64,000 nt of DNA from positions 1-64,000 of the forward strand of contig NZ_JOCA01000014.1 of NCBI RefSeq assembly GCF_000718785.1. Direction: 5' to 3'. The DNA comes from Streptomyces sp. NRRL WC-3626 (GTDB lineage Bacteria; Actinomycetota; Actinomycetes; Streptomycetales; Streptomycetaceae). Of this stretch, positions 1-13,182 are shown one piece after another; within the stretch, counting starts at the first letter, position 1, and each line of letters opens with the position of its first letter. Below the pieces are notes generated by a model. That model was not told where the DNA came from and made no database searches. It saw only the letters and a program-made list of their open reading frames with translations. The translations under genes were made by a program, and so were the position numbers.

Positions 1-1
1 C

Positions 2-571
<570 letters not shown>

Positions 572-599
572 GCGGGGACCGGCGAGAGGAGGCGTCACC

Positions 600-1964
600 A
601 TGACGAAGACCGCATTCCTGCGGCCGCGAAGCGCACCCGCCGAGCCCATGGAGCCGCTCACCGGGCTGCTGCGCGAATGGCTGCCGCTGCAACGCTGGTT
701 CGCCGGCAAGGACCGTCCCGTCACCGACCTCGGTGTGCTGTCGACGACGGAGCTGTTCCCCGGCTGTCTGCACGTCCTGGTGCACGCCGGCCACGGCGGT
801 GTGCCCACTCCCGGCGGCACACTCCCGGCGGGTGACTGCTACCAGCTCCTCCTCGGTGTACGGGAGCACCCCTCGCCACGGCTCGGCAAGGCACTCATCG
901 GCGGGGTGCCGGACGGCCGCCTCGCCGGGCTGACGGTCTACGACGCCCTGCACGACCCGCGCGCCGCCCAGCTGCTCCTGGAGCGGCTGCGCCACCCGGG
1001 CACGGCGGGCCCGCTGCGGTTCGAGTGCGACGGCGACGGGGCCCGTCGGGTGCCCGCCGGCCTGGTGCCGCGCCTGATGACCGCCGAACAGTCCAACTCC
1101 TCGCTGGTGTACGGCGACGAGTACATCCTCAAGCTGTTCCGGCGCATCCAGCCCGGGGAGAACCCGGATCTCGAGGTGCCGGGCGCACTGGCCCGCCAGG
1201 GCTGCCCCCGGGTGCCCGCCCCGGTCGCCTGGTTCCGCACCGCCCATCCGTTCAAGGCGACGCTCGGCGTGCTCCAGCCGTATCTGCGCGACGCCTCCGA
1301 CGGCTGGACCCTGGCCCTGGACGCGCTGGCCGCCGGTGACGACTTCACCGCGCAGGCCCACGCCCTCGGCCGGGCCACCGCCGACGTACATCTGGCGCTG
1401 TCCACGGCCTTCCCCACCGGCGCGCCCGGCGCGAACGCGCGCACGGCGGCGGCGATGACCGAGCGGCTGACGGCCGCCGCGCACGCCGTGCCCGCGCTGC
1501 AGCCGTTCGTGCCGGGGCTGCGGGCCGCGTTCGCCGCGCTCGCCACCTGCGACGCCGGACCGCCCGCCCAGCGCATCCACGGCGATCTGCACCTGGGGCA
1601 GGTGCTGCGGGCGGGGCGCGAGTGGTTCGTCATCGACTTCGAGGGCGAGCCGTCCCGGCCGCTCTCCGAACGGCGCAGCGCCCACTCCCCCGTGCGGGAC
1701 ATCGCCGGGATGCTGCGCTCCTTCGACTACGCCGCCCGCCAGCGCCTCCCCTGGCGCCCGGAGTGGGCGCGTCGCTGCCGTGAGGCCTACTGCGCGGGCT
1801 ACGCGGCCCGCGCCGGCTGGGACCCGCGCAAGAAGCACGGCCTGCTCCGCGCCTATGAGACGGACCGGGCCGTGTACGAGGTGCTGTACGAGGCCCGGCA
1901 CCGACCCGACTGGCTGCCCGTACCCATGGCGGCGATCGAGCGCCTCGCCGTGAGAGGAGACTGA
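600..1964 (+). CDS. mak: Maltokinase
   Basis: 454 aa. It phosphorylates maltose with ATP to maltose 1-phosphate, the substrate of GlgE, in the cytoplasm. The N-terminal cap has the conserved [14 protein letters not shown] region, and the kinase-like lobe carries [22 protein letters not shown] and the phosphotransferase signature [13 protein letters not shown], followed by [10 protein letters not shown] as the metal-binding Asp segment. Length is normal for Mak/Pep2. The start is supported by GAGAGGAGG 6 to 14 bases upstream of ATG. It sits between treS and glgB; only 4 bases separate its stop from the glgB start, so the three are one operon. Confidence 0.95.
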   Translation: MTKTAFLRPRSAPAEPMEPLTGLLREWLPLQRWFAGKDRPVTDLGVLSTTELFPGCLHVLVHAGHGGVPTPGGTLPAGDCYQLLLGVREHPSPRLGKALIGGVPDGRLAGLTVYDALHDPRAAQLLLERLRHPGTAGPLRFECDGDGARRVPAGLVPRLMTAEQSNSSLVYGDEYILKLFRRIQPGENPDLEVPGALARQGCPRVPAPVAWFRTAHPFKATLGVLQPYLRDASDGWTLALDALAAGDDFTAQAHALGRATADVHLALSTAFPTGAPGANARTAAAMTERLTAAAHAVPALQPFVPGLRAAFAALATCDAGPPAQRIHGDLHLGQVLRAGREWFVIDFEGEPSRPLSERRSAHSPVRDIAGMLRSFDYAARQRLPWRPEWARRCREAYCAGYAARAGWDPRKKHGLLRAYETDRAVYEVLYEARHRPDWLPVPMAAIERLAVRGD

Positions 1965-1968
1965 AGCC

Positions 1969-4194
1969 GTGGCCCTGCGTGACACCCTTCTTCCCGAATC
2001 GGCCGGGCCCGTCCCGTCCGCCGAGGCGCCCCCCGGCGCCGCACCCGCCCTGGACCCGACCGACAGGGGACGCCTGCTGGCGGGCGCCCACCACGATCCG
2101 CACGCGCTGCTCGGCGCCCGCCCGGTGCCCGGCGGGATCGCCTTCCGGGCGCTGCGGCCCTTCGCCCGCGAGGTGAGCGTGGTCGTCGACGGCGAGCGCA
2201 CCCCGCTCGCCTCGGAGGGCGACGGACTGTTCGCCGGCGTACTGCCGCTGGACGCCGTCCCCGCCTACACCCTGGCGGTGGCCTACGGCGACGACCCGGC
2301 CGTCGAGACGCACGACCCGTACCGGTTCCTGCCCGCCCTCGGCGAGTTCGACCTGCATCTGATCGGCGAGGGCCGGCACGAGGAGCTGTGGACGGCGCTC
2401 GGCGCGCACCCGATGGAGCACCAGGGCGTCACCGGTACCCGCTTCACCGTGTGGGCGCCGAACGCGCAAGGGGTGCGGGTCGCGACCGACTTCACCCACT
2501 GGGACGGCACCGCCTTCCCGATGCGCTCGATGGGCTCGTCCGGGGTGTGGGAGCTGTTCCTGCCGGGGGTCGGCGAGGGCACCCGGTACAAGTTCGAGAT
2601 CCACTCCCGCTACGGCGACCGCTTTCTCAAGGCCGACCCGATGGCCCGCCGCACGGAGGCACCGCCGAACACGGCGTCCGTGGTGACGGCCTCGCACTAC
2701 GAGTGGAACGACGCCGACTGGTTCGCGCGGCGGGCCGAAGTGTCCGTGCACGAGGCGCCGTTCTCCGTCTACGAGGTGCATCTGCCGTCCTGGCGGCCGG
2801 GGTCGACGTACCGTGAACTCGCCGCGTCCCTGCCCGCGTATGTGAAGGACCTCGGCTTCACCCATGTCGAGCTGATGCCGGTCGCCGAGCACCCCTTCGG
2901 GCCGTCCTGGGGCTACCAGGTCACCGGGTTCTACGCGCCGACGGCGCGCCTCGGCTCCCCGGACGACTTCAAGTACCTGGTCGACGAGCTGCACCGGGCC
3001 GGTATCGGCGTCATCATGGACTGGGTGCCGGCGCACTTCCCCAAGGACGACTGGGCGCTGGCCCGCTTCGACGGGGACCCGCTGTACGAACCCGGGGACT
3101 CCCGGCGCGCGGAGCACCCCGACTGGGGGACGTACACCTTCGACTTCGCCCGCACCGAGGTGCGCAACTTCCTGGTCGCGAACGCCGTGTACTGGTGCCA
3201 GGAGTTCCACATCGACGGGCTGCGGGTGGACGCCGTCGCCTCCATGCTCTACCTCGACTACTCGCGCGAGGAAGGCGGCTGGGAGCCCAACGCGTACGGC
3301 GGCCGGGAGGACCTGGCGGCGATGGCGTTCCTCCAGGAGATGAACGCGACCGTGTACCGGCGCTGCCCCGGCGTGGTGACCATCGCGGAGGAGTCCACGG
3401 CGTGGGGCGGGGTGACCCGGCCCACCGACACGGGCGGCCTCGGCTTCGGGCTGAAGTGGAACATGGGCTGGATGCACGACTCGCTGGAGTACGTCTCCCA
3501 CGAGCCGGTGCACCGCAGGTACCACCACCACGAGATGACGTTCGCGATGGTGTACGCCTACAGCGAGAACTACGTGCTGCCCGTCTCGCACGACGAGGTG
3601 GTGCACGGCAAGCAGGCGCTGGTGTCGAAGATGCCGGGCGACTGGTGGCAGCGGCGCGCCAACGTCCGCGCCTACCTCGGCTTCATGTGGGCCCACCCGG
3701 GCAAGCAACTGCTGTTCATGGGGCAGGAGTTCGCGCAGGGCGCCGAGTGGTCCGAGGAGCGGGGACCCGAGTGGTGGCTGCTCGACGAGGGGTACCACTC
3801 GGCGGGCGACCACCGCGGGGTGCGGGACCTGGTGCGCGATCTCAACGACCGCTACCGGGCGACCCCGGCGCTGTGGCAGCGCGACACCGACCCGTCCGGC
3901 TTCCGCTGGGTGGCGGTCGACGCCGCCGACGACAACGTGTTCGCGTTCCTGCGGTACGACGACGGGGGCCGGCCGCTGCTCGCGGTGTCGAACTTCTCCC
4001 CGGTGGTCCGGCACGACTACGCCCTCGGCGTCGGCGACGACGTGATCGCCTGGCAGGAGGTCCTCAACACCGACGCCGCGCACTACGGCGGCGGGGACGT
4101 CACCAACCCGGATCCGGTCATGCCCGAGGACGGCCGGGTCCGGCTCACGCTGCCCCCGCTCGCCACGGTCTGGCTGACACCGCTCGCCCTCTGA
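1969..4194 (+). CDS. glgB: 1,4-alpha-glucan branching enzyme
   Basis: 741 aa. It cuts alpha-1,4 glucan chains and reattaches them as alpha-1,6 branches. An N-terminal extension and CBM48 modules (about residues 35-240) precede the GH13 barrel. The catalytic residues are visible: nucleophile Asp421 in GLRVDAV, acid/base Glu474 in IAEES, and Asp542 in SHDEVVHGK. The GTG start at 1969 has GAGAGGAGA 9 bases upstream, inside the last codons of mak. With treS and mak it forms the GlgE-type alpha-glucan operon. From the layout this looks like the second, developmentally used treS-mak-glgB set that many streptomycetes carry, but that part is inference. Confidence 0.95.
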   Translation: MALRDTLLPESAGPVPSAEAPPGAAPALDPTDRGRLLAGAHHDPHALLGARPVPGGIAFRALRPFAREVSVVVDGERTPLASEGDGLFAGVLPLDAVPAYTLAVAYGDDPAVETHDPYRFLPALGEFDLHLIGEGRHEELWTALGAHPMEHQGVTGTRFTVWAPNAQGVRVATDFTHWDGTAFPMRSMGSSGVWELFLPGVGEGTRYKFEIHSRYGDRFLKADPMARRTEAPPNTASVVTASHYEWNDADWFARRAEVSVHEAPFSVYEVHLPSWRPGSTYRELAASLPAYVKDLGFTHVELMPVAEHPFGPSWGYQVTGFYAPTARLGSPDDFKYLVDELHRAGIGVIMDWVPAHFPKDDWALARFDGDPLYEPGDSRRAEHPDWGTYTFDFARTEVRNFLVANAVYWCQEFHIDGLRVDAVASMLYLDYSREEGGWEPNAYGGREDLAAMAFLQEMNATVYRRCPGVVTIAEESTAWGGVTRPTDTGGLGFGLKWNMGWMHDSLEYVSHEPVHRRYHHHEMTFAMVYAYSENYVLPVSHDEVVHGKQALVSKMPGDWWQRRANVRAYLGFMWAHPGKQLLFMGQEFAQGAEWSEERGPEWWLLDEGYHSAGDHRGVRDLVRDLNDRYRATPALWQRDTDPSGFRWVAVDAADDNVFAFLRYDDGGRPLLAVSNFSPVVRHDYALGVGDDVIAWQEVLNTDAAHYGGGDVTNPDPVMPEDGRVRLTLPPLATVWLTPLAL

Positions 4195-4301
4195 GGCCCG
4201 GCCGGCCGCGACAGGTGTCCGAAGCCGGCACGGGGGCATGCGGACGTCGTACGGCCGGGGTCCCCCCGGCTTCGTCACGGCAGGCAGGGAGGTCGGCAGC
4301 G

Positions 4302-5390
4302 GTGCGCACCGTCGGAGTGGAGGAGGAACTCCTCCTGGTCGATCCGGAGAGCGGCGAGCCGCGGGCGATGTCCGCCGCGGTCCTCGCCCGTGCCGCCCGG
4401 GACGACACGGAGCAGGACGTCTTCGAGAAGGAACTGCACGAGCAGATGCTGGAGTTCGCCACGCATCCGCAGTCCTCGATGGAGAGCCTGCACGCGGAGA
4501 TCGTCCGCTGCCGCGCGGAGGCCGCCCGGCACGCCGGGGAGATCGGCTGCGCCGTCGCCGCCCTCGCCACCTCGCCGCTGCCGGTCAGCCCGTCCATCGG
4601 CGTCAACCGGCGCTACCGGTGGATGGAGGAGCAGTACGGCATCGCCACCCGGGAGCAGCTCGTCATGGGCTGCCACGTCCATGTGTCCGTCGACTCCGAC
4701 GAGGAGGGGGTCGGGGTCGTGGACCGGCTGCGGCCCTGGCTGACGGTGCTTACGGCGCTGAGCGCGAACTCGCCGTTCTGGCAGGGCGGTGACACGGGCT
4801 ACAGCAGCTATCGCAGCCGGGTGTGGCAGCGCTGGCCGTCGGCCGGTCCGACCGAGACGTTCGGCTCGGCCGAGCGCTATCACCGGCGGGTCGCCGACAT
4901 GGTCGCCACCGGCGTCGTACTCGACGAGGGGATGATCTACTTCGACGCCCGGCTGTCCCAGCGGTATCCGACGGTGGAGATCCGTGTCTCGGACGTCTGT
5001 CTGCACGCGGAGACGGCGGGGCTGATCGCCACCCTGGCCCGCGGTCTGGTGGAGACCGCGGCCCGCGAATGGCGGGCCGGCCGGGACCCGGCCGGCCCCG
5101 GTGTCAGCCTGCTGCGGCTGGCGGCCTGGCAGGCGGCCCGGTCGGGCCTGACGGGCGAGCTGCTCCACCCGGAGACCATGCGGCGGATGCCGGCCGAGGC
5201 GGTCGTACGGGCCCTTCTCGGCCATGTCGAGGAGGCGCTGGACGACCTCGGCGACCTGGAACGCGCCCGCGAGGGCTGCGCACGACTGCTGCGCGACGGC
5301 AACGGGGCCCGGGTGCAGCGCGCCCTGCTGGAGGACACGGGGAATCTGCGCGACGTCGTCACGGAGTGCGTACGGCACACCCAGGCGTAG
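4302..5390 (+). CDS. Carboxylate-amine ligase, YbdK/GCS2 family
   Basis: 362 aa, GTG start with GGGAGG 9 bases upstream. A longer open frame runs upstream through glgB but is a shadow. The protein opens with TVGVEEELLLVDPESG, the hallmark N-terminus of YbdK-type glutamate-cysteine-ligase homologues, and has GCHVHVSV and a C-terminal TVEIRVSDVC segment. Family members show weak ATP-dependent gamma-glutamylcysteine ligase activity in vitro, but the cellular substrate is generally unknown. It follows glgB by 107 bases, so it may be read through from the glucan operon. The family call is firm; the reaction is not. Confidence 0.88.
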   Translation: MRTVGVEEELLLVDPESGEPRAMSAAVLARAARDDTEQDVFEKELHEQMLEFATHPQSSMESLHAEIVRCRAEAARHAGEIGCAVAALATSPLPVSPSIGVNRRYRWMEEQYGIATREQLVMGCHVHVSVDSDEEGVGVVDRLRPWLTVLTALSANSPFWQGGDTGYSSYRSRVWQRWPSAGPTETFGSAERYHRRVADMVATGVVLDEGMIYFDARLSQRYPTVEIRVSDVCLHAETAGLIATLARGLVETAAREWRAGRDPAGPGVSLLRLAAWQAARSGLTGELLHPETMRRMPAEAVVRALLGHVEEALDDLGDLERAREGCARLLRDGNGARVQRALLEDTGNLRDVVTECVRHTQA

Positions 5391-5416
5391 CGGCCGCCTC
5401 CTCACGGGCCGGGGTG

Positions 5417-5653
5417 TCAGAAGATCAGGACGAGGGCGTAGACCAGGAAGAACGCCGCGACCAGCACCACGAGGGCGAGGATCACGGTCAGGGGCCCCTT
5501 GGCCCAGCCCTTGCCCGGGTTGTACGTGATGTCCCGGGGGCCCGCCTCGGGCATGCTGCTCTCCGCGGGCGGGGTCTCGCCCGGGGGGACGCCGCCGCCC
5601 GGTTCGAGGCCGGTGGTGCGTTCCGGATCGGGATCTGGATTGACGTAGCTCAT
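5417..5653 (-). CDS. Small single-pass membrane protein, DUF6480-like
   Basis: 78 aa. The first about 45 residues are Pro/Gly/Glu-rich (MSYVNPDPDPERTTGL...), followed by NPGKGWAKGP and one strongly hydrophobic segment at about residues 54-77 that ends the protein. This matches the layout of the streptomycete DUF6480 family, whose function is unknown. The chosen ATG has GGAG a few bases upstream; an in-frame ATG 11 codons earlier is possible. It converges with the carboxylate-amine ligase (26-base gap) and diverges from the acyl-CoA-synthetase-like gene. Confidence 0.72.
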   Translation of the reverse strand: MSYVNPDPDPERTTGLEPGGGVPPGETPPAESSMPEAGPRDITYNPGKGWAKGPLTVILALVVLVAAFFLVYALVLIF

Positions 5654-5806
5654 GCGCTCCGGGTCCCCCGAAACCGGCGAGATCATCAGTGCGGACTCAC
5701 TTGTCGCGATCGCGGCGCGAGGGCGCTCGGGCTCGGCTAGATTCAGGCACCGCCGATGACCGTACTCATCGGCCGAGTCACTCCCCGTACATGTCAGGAG
5801 CAGTGC

Positions 5807-7711
5807 ATGCGCGACCTCGCTCTCGCTCCCCCGTCCGCCTCCCGTCTCGCCGGCGGTCTCGCCGACAGCCTCTTCACCACGGCGGCCGGGAACCCCACGC
5901 TGCCGATGCTCGCCCGCCGCCCCGACCCGGCCTCCGCCGGCTGGGAGCGGATCACCGCCGTGGAGTTCCGTGACGAGGTCGTCGCCCTGGCCAAGGGACT
6001 GGTCGCGTCCGGGGTCTCGCCGGGCCAGCGCGTGGCGATCATGGCCCGTACCCGCTACGAGTGGACCCTCCTGGGGCACGCCCTGTGGACGGTGGGCGCC
6101 GAGGTCGTCCCCATCTATCCGACCTCCTCGCGTGAACAGGTGGAGTGGATCCTCAGGGACGCCGGCTGTGTGGCCGTCCTGGTGGAGGACGAGCAGGGTG
6201 TGATGACCGTGGGGTCCGTGTGCGCCGGGCTGCCGCGGCTGCGGCACGTGTGGCAGCTGGACGGGGGCGCGCTGGAGCAGCTGGCGGCGCGCGGCGAGTT
6301 CATACCCCGGGCCACGGTCGACTCCATGCGCCGTATCGTGCTGCCGGACTCCACGGCCGTCGTCGCCTACACCTCCGGCACCTCCGGCCACGCCATGGGA
6401 TGCGCGCTGAGCCATCGCGGCCTGGCCTTCATGAGCGACACCCTGCTGGAGGGCTGGGGCCACGTCACGGCACCGGCCGGTGAACAGGCCGCCGTCCTCG
6501 CCTTCCTGCCGTTCTCCCATGTGTACGGCCTGATGATCCAGGTGCTGTGCGTGCGCGGGGGGCTGCTGATGGGGCACGAGCCCGACATCACCGGGGAGTC
6601 CCTGGCCTCGGCGCTGCGCACCTTCCGGCCCACCTATCTGTACGCCGTACCGTCACTGCTGGAGAAGATCTACAAGAACTTCCTGCGCGCGTCGCAGCTG
6701 GCCGGCCGCGGCCCCCTGTTCGAGCGGGCGGCCGGCACGGCACGGGACTTCGCCGCCGCCGTGGAGCGGCAGCGGCTGGGCCGCGGCTCGGGGCCGGGCC
6801 TCGATCTGCGGCTGCAGCACGCCCTGTACGAGCGCACGGTCTACCGCCGGCTGCGGGCGACGCTGGGCGGCCGGGTGCTGCGGGCCACCTCCGGGGGTTC
6901 GACGCTCAACCGCGATCTGTCCCTGTTCTACGAGGGCATCGGCGTGTACGTCCACGACGGCTACGGGCTCACGGAGACCAGCGGCGGTGTGACGATGCAG
7001 CCGTTCGGGCGGGAGAAGTCCGGCACCGTGGGGCAGGCGCTGCCGGGCACCGAGATCCAGGTGGCCGGCGACGGGGAGATCCTGGTGCGTGGGCCGTCGG
7101 TGTTCCAGGGGTACGTGGGCGACGAGGCCGCCACCCGGGCCGTGCTGCGCGGCGGCTGGCTGGCGACGGGCGATCTGGGGCGGCTGGACACCGAGGGCTA
7201 TCTCACGATCACCGGCCGCAAGAAGGACATCATCATCACGAGCAGCGGCAAGAGCGTGGCGCCGGGGGCGCTGGAACAGCGGCTGCGCATGCACCCGCTG
7301 GTCCATCAGGCGGTCGTGGTGGGCGACAACCGGCCGTGTGTGGGCGCCCTGATCACGCTGGACCCGGAGTTCCTCAACGACTGGCGGGCGGCGCTGTCCC
7401 TGCCGGGCGACGCGCCGGCCCGGGAGGCGCGGGAGGAGAACGCGCTGCGGGAGGAGATCGCGCGTGCGGTCGCCGCCGCCAACAGCAGTGTGTCGCGCTC
7501 GGAGTCGATCCGGGTCTTCCGGGTGCTTCCCGAGCCGTTCGACGTGGCCAACGGCCTGCTGACGCCGTCGATGAAGCTGCGCCGGGACGAGATCGTACGG
7601 CGCTACGCCCTGGAGATCGACGCGATGTACCAGTCCCGGACCCGTCCGGGTCTCGCCCCCGCCGAGGACGAGCCGTCCCTCTGGGAGGACGCGGACGACG
7701 TGTTCCGCTGA
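5807..7711 (+). CDS. AMP-dependent acyl-CoA synthetase/ligase (FadD-like)
   Basis: 634 aa from the ATG at 5807, chosen because TCAGGAG lies 7 bases upstream; an upstream in-frame ATG at 5756 lacks this. It belongs to the adenylate-forming superfamily that activates fatty acids to acyl-AMP and then acyl-CoA. Seen: the P-loop-like YTSGTSGHAMG (about residues 187-197), A5 motif YGLTETSGG, A7 motif TGDLGRLDTEGYLTITGRKKDII and a C-terminal SPSMKLRR-type lysine region. The A3 motif lacks the usual PKG lysine, reading HAMG. It is closest in layout to long-chain ligases with an N-terminal linker. The substrate cannot be read from sequence. Confidence 0.87.
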   Translation: MRDLALAPPSASRLAGGLADSLFTTAAGNPTLPMLARRPDPASAGWERITAVEFRDEVVALAKGLVASGVSPGQRVAIMARTRYEWTLLGHALWTVGAEVVPIYPTSSREQVEWILRDAGCVAVLVEDEQGVMTVGSVCAGLPRLRHVWQLDGGALEQLAARGEFIPRATVDSMRRIVLPDSTAVVAYTSGTSGHAMGCALSHRGLAFMSDTLLEGWGHVTAPAGEQAAVLAFLPFSHVYGLMIQVLCVRGGLLMGHEPDITGESLASALRTFRPTYLYAVPSLLEKIYKNFLRASQLAGRGPLFERAAGTARDFAAAVERQRLGRGSGPGLDLRLQHALYERTVYRRLRATLGGRVLRATSGGSTLNRDLSLFYEGIGVYVHDGYGLTETSGGVTMQPFGREKSGTVGQALPGTEIQVAGDGEILVRGPSVFQGYVGDEAATRAVLRGGWLATGDLGRLDTEGYLTITGRKKDIIITSSGKSVAPGALEQRLRMHPLVHQAVVVGDNRPCVGALITLDPEFLNDWRAALSLPGDAPAREAREENALREEIARAVAAANSSVSRSESIRVFRVLPEPFDVANGLLTPSMKLRRDEIVRRYALEIDAMYQSRTRPGLAPAEDEPSLWEDADDVFR

Positions 7712-7728
7712 CCTTCCGCGGGAAGCTG

Positions 7729-7758
7729 CCGGTCGGTGACGTGTTTGTCACCGACCGG
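7729..7758 (+). terminator. Perfect 12-bp inverted repeat after the acyl-CoA synthetase gene
   Basis: Arms CCGGTCGGTGAC (7729-7740) and GTCACCGACCGG (7747-7758) are perfectly complementary around a GTGTTT spacer. It starts 17 bases after the stop at 7711, so a factor-independent-like terminator is the simplest reading, although no T-run follows. The spacer also supplies the GTTT of a possible SigB-type promoter reading into the next gene, so an operator role is an alternative. Confidence 0.5.
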
Positions 7759-7768
7759 GCACGGGCAT
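7743..7768 (+). promoter_or_regulatory. Possible SigB-type promoter, variant -10
   Basis: GTTT (7743-7746), a 16-base spacer and GGGCAT (7763-7768) match the SigB/SigF-family consensus GTTT-N14-16-GGGTAT with one mismatch in the -10. It would drive the anti-sigma-like gene starting at 7865. It overlaps the preceding hairpin, which lowers certainty. Confidence 0.35.
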
Positions 7769-7864
7769 GCGGGCGCGTAGGCTCCGCCCGCACGGGAACC
7801 CACAGTCCGAGGGGACGCGAACGACGGAGCGACCGCCCCGCGACGACGGGGCCCGGAAGGCGAG

Positions 7865-8299
7865 ATGGCACGCGAGCCGCGTAGGGACAGGACACTGGCT
7901 GCCGAGGACATGACGAGCCGCATCGCCAGCTTCCCGGGGGAGCTGCACGATGTGACGGACGCACGCCTGGTCGCGGAGGAGTTCCTCTTCGACGTGGCCC
8001 GTGCGTCGGCGCCGTCGGCTCCGGAACACTGGGACGACATACTCCTGGTGGTCACCGAACTGGCCGCCAACGCGGTCCAGTACGCGCCGGGGCCGTTCCA
8101 GCTGCGGCTGCGCCGCACGTTCGACGGGGTGCATGTGGTGATGCACGACACCAGCACCACCGAGCCCGCCCCCCGGCCCTTCCACCCGAACCGGGGCGGG
8201 GGCGGGATCGGCTGGCATCTGATCCACACGCTGTGCGACCAGGTCAGCGTCGTCGGCGACGACCACGGCAAGGACATCCACGTCTTCCTGCCCTGGTGA
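7865..8299 (+). CDS. HATPase-domain anti-sigma-factor-like protein
   Basis: 144 aa, a stand-alone GHKL ATPase domain of the RsbW/SpoIIAB kind, which typically bind sigma factors or phosphorylate STAS antagonists. The N-box reads VVTELAANAVQYAPG (about residues 61-75), the G1 region is VVMHDTSTTEPAP (unusually lacking a DxGxG), and the G2 region is GGGGIGWHLIHTLCD. The ATG at 7865 has GGAAGG 5 bases upstream; ATG 7910 is a weaker alternative. Streptomycetes carry dozens of such proteins, and the partner cannot be told. It converges with the next gene, ending 2 bases from its stop. Confidence 0.82.
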   Translation: MAREPRRDRTLAAEDMTSRIASFPGELHDVTDARLVAEEFLFDVARASAPSAPEHWDDILLVVTELAANAVQYAPGPFQLRLRRTFDGVHVVMHDTSTTEPAPRPFHPNRGGGGIGWHLIHTLCDQVSVVGDDHGKDIHVFLPW

Positions 8300-8301
8300 C
8301 G

Positions 8302-8727
8302 TCAGGCGTCGCGCAGGGGGAGCAGCACGCTGACGGTCTTGCCGCCGCCGGGGCGGCCGCGGACCTCGATGTCCCGCGCCAGCCGGACCACCAGCGGCCA
8401 GCCGTAGCCGCCGACGCGGTGCGCGGCCCCCGGGGCGCCGGTACCGGCGGCCGCCTCGGGGACGGCGTCGCTGTGATCGTGGACGGCGATCCGTACGCCG
8501 TCCTCCGTCGTCCAGGTGTCGAAGCCGGCCAGTCCGGCGCCGTGCCGGATCGCGTTGGTGACCAGCTCCGACACCACGAGCGAGAGGTCGATCATGTCCT
8601 GCCGGTGCGGGGTGCGGCCGTCCAGGCCCCACTGCTCCCGCACCGTCGCCTCGGCATGCGCCCGCGCGGCGGCGGCACTGGCCACCCTCGTGCCGCCGCT
8701 CGGACGCGTCCGCCGTGCGGTGGTCAC
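8302..8727 (-). CDS. HATPase-domain anti-sigma-factor-like protein
   Basis: 141 aa with a GTG start whose last base pairs form a GTGA overlap with the stop of the PRC-barrel gene upstream, so translation is probably coupled. It is an RsbW-type GHKL domain: N-box LVVSELVTNAIRHG (about residues 49-62), G1 region IAVHDHSDAVPE, G2 region GGYGWPLVVRLA, and terminal GKTVSVLLPL. As for its family, it may inhibit a SigB-type sigma factor or phosphorylate a STAS antagonist. The operon partner is a PRC-barrel protein, an unusual companion. Confidence 0.83.
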   Translation of the reverse strand: MTTARRTRPSGGTRVASAAAARAHAEATVREQWGLDGRTPHRQDMIDLSLVVSELVTNAIRHGAGLAGFDTWTTEDGVRIAVHDHSDAVPEAAAGTGAPGAAHRVGGYGWPLVVRLARDIEVRGRPGGGKTVSVLLPLRDA

Positions 8728-9095
8728 CCGGTCGGGCTCTCGCGCGACGGCAGCCGGTGGTAGTAGTCACCGACCGCGGTGAGATAGGCGGGGTCCTGGG
8801 TCTCGCTGTCGGTGCGGAACCGGGGCGCCGCCTTCACCTCGGCCCGGGTGCAGGCCACCGTCAGCCTCCGCTCCCCCGGCTCGACGGACGCGACCACGCC
8901 GACCGGCACCACGAGGCTGCGGCCGAACACCCATACACCGGTGTCGACGACGAGGTGCCGCAGGCCGTGGTGGTCGGCCCGGCGGTCCACCTGCCCGATG
9001 GTGCCGTCGCGCGCGACGACGGTGTAGCCCGTGAGGTCCTGCTCCTGGACATGGTCAAGGTCCGGCGCGTATGACCAGATGCTGTCGATGGGCAC
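8724..9095 (-). CDS. PRC-barrel domain protein
   Basis: 123 aa. PRC-barrel domains are small beta barrels found in RimM and photosynthetic reaction-centre H subunits, and in many stress-related proteins of unknown role. Seen: IDSIWSYAPDLDHVQEQDLTGYTVVARDGTIGQVD and the barrel strands HLVVDTGVWVFGRSLVVPVGVV, then a C-terminal DPAYLTAVGDYYHRL tail. The GTG start is placed at 9095 because AAGGGAG precedes it; the upstream in-frame extension to 9227 is low-complexity and unlike the family. First gene of a two-gene operon with the HATPase protein. A SigB-type promoter motif lies about 155 bases upstream. Confidence 0.8.
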   Translation of the reverse strand: MPIDSIWSYAPDLDHVQEQDLTGYTVVARDGTIGQVDRRADHHGLRHLVVDTGVWVFGRSLVVPVGVVASVEPGERRLTVACTRAEVKAAPRFRTDSETQDPAYLTAVGDYYHRLPSRESPTG

Positions 9096-9407
9096 TGCTC
9101 CCTTGCCTCCCCGGTGACGACGGATTCCTGGGCCCGAGCCCAGCTCCTCACCAGCAAATACCCGGCAGGCGCGCGCGCATTCGAAGCGCGTGGACGAAAA
9201 CCGCGCGCCGGTGATCAAACCCGTCACGCCCCGGCGAAATCCGGCCGAGTACCCGTCAGGAGCCGGTCCATGCCAGCGGGAAGCGATTTCCCACCGGCCG
9301 TGCCGCGCTTTGTTCCGGGCCCGCGACCTGGGTTAGCCTTCGGCGTATTTTCTCATCGCGCAAATCCGTGAACTGCGGAAACGCACACCGACTCTGCCGG
9401 AACGAGG
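9096..9407. other. Divergent intergenic region with promoter-like elements
   Basis: 312 bases between the minus-strand PRC-barrel gene and the plus-strand histidine kinase, slightly less GC-rich than its surroundings at the right end. It holds a good minus-strand SigB-type promoter (9249-9273, listed separately). On the + strand TTGTTC (9310-9315) and TAGCCT (9334-9339) are 18 bases apart and could be a weak housekeeping promoter for the kinase. No convincing gene is seen. Confidence 0.5.
9249..9273 (-). promoter_or_regulatory. SigB-type promoter for the PRC-barrel/anti-sigma operon
   Basis: On the minus strand GCAT (9273-9270), a 15-base spacer and GGGTAC (9254-9249) fit the streptomycete SigB-regulon consensus GNNT-N14-16-GGGTAC/T exactly. 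The PRC-barrel start lies about 154 bases downstream. The same GCAT/GGGTAC pair recurs at 15612, 50918 and 57635. Confidence 0.5.
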
Positions 9408-9413
9408 GTGCGC

Positions 9414-13178
<3,765 letters not shown>

Positions 13179-13182
<4 letters not shown>

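Noticed and set aside
1630..4278. Minus-strand open frame opposite mak and glgB
   Set aside because: Low-complexity translation with no motif; the + strand holds intact catalytic motifs of GlgB.
9312..9335. GTTC-N14-GGGTTA as SigB-type promoter for the histidine kinase
   Set aside because: Both boxes deviate and an equally weak housekeeping pair overlaps it; not separable from chance.
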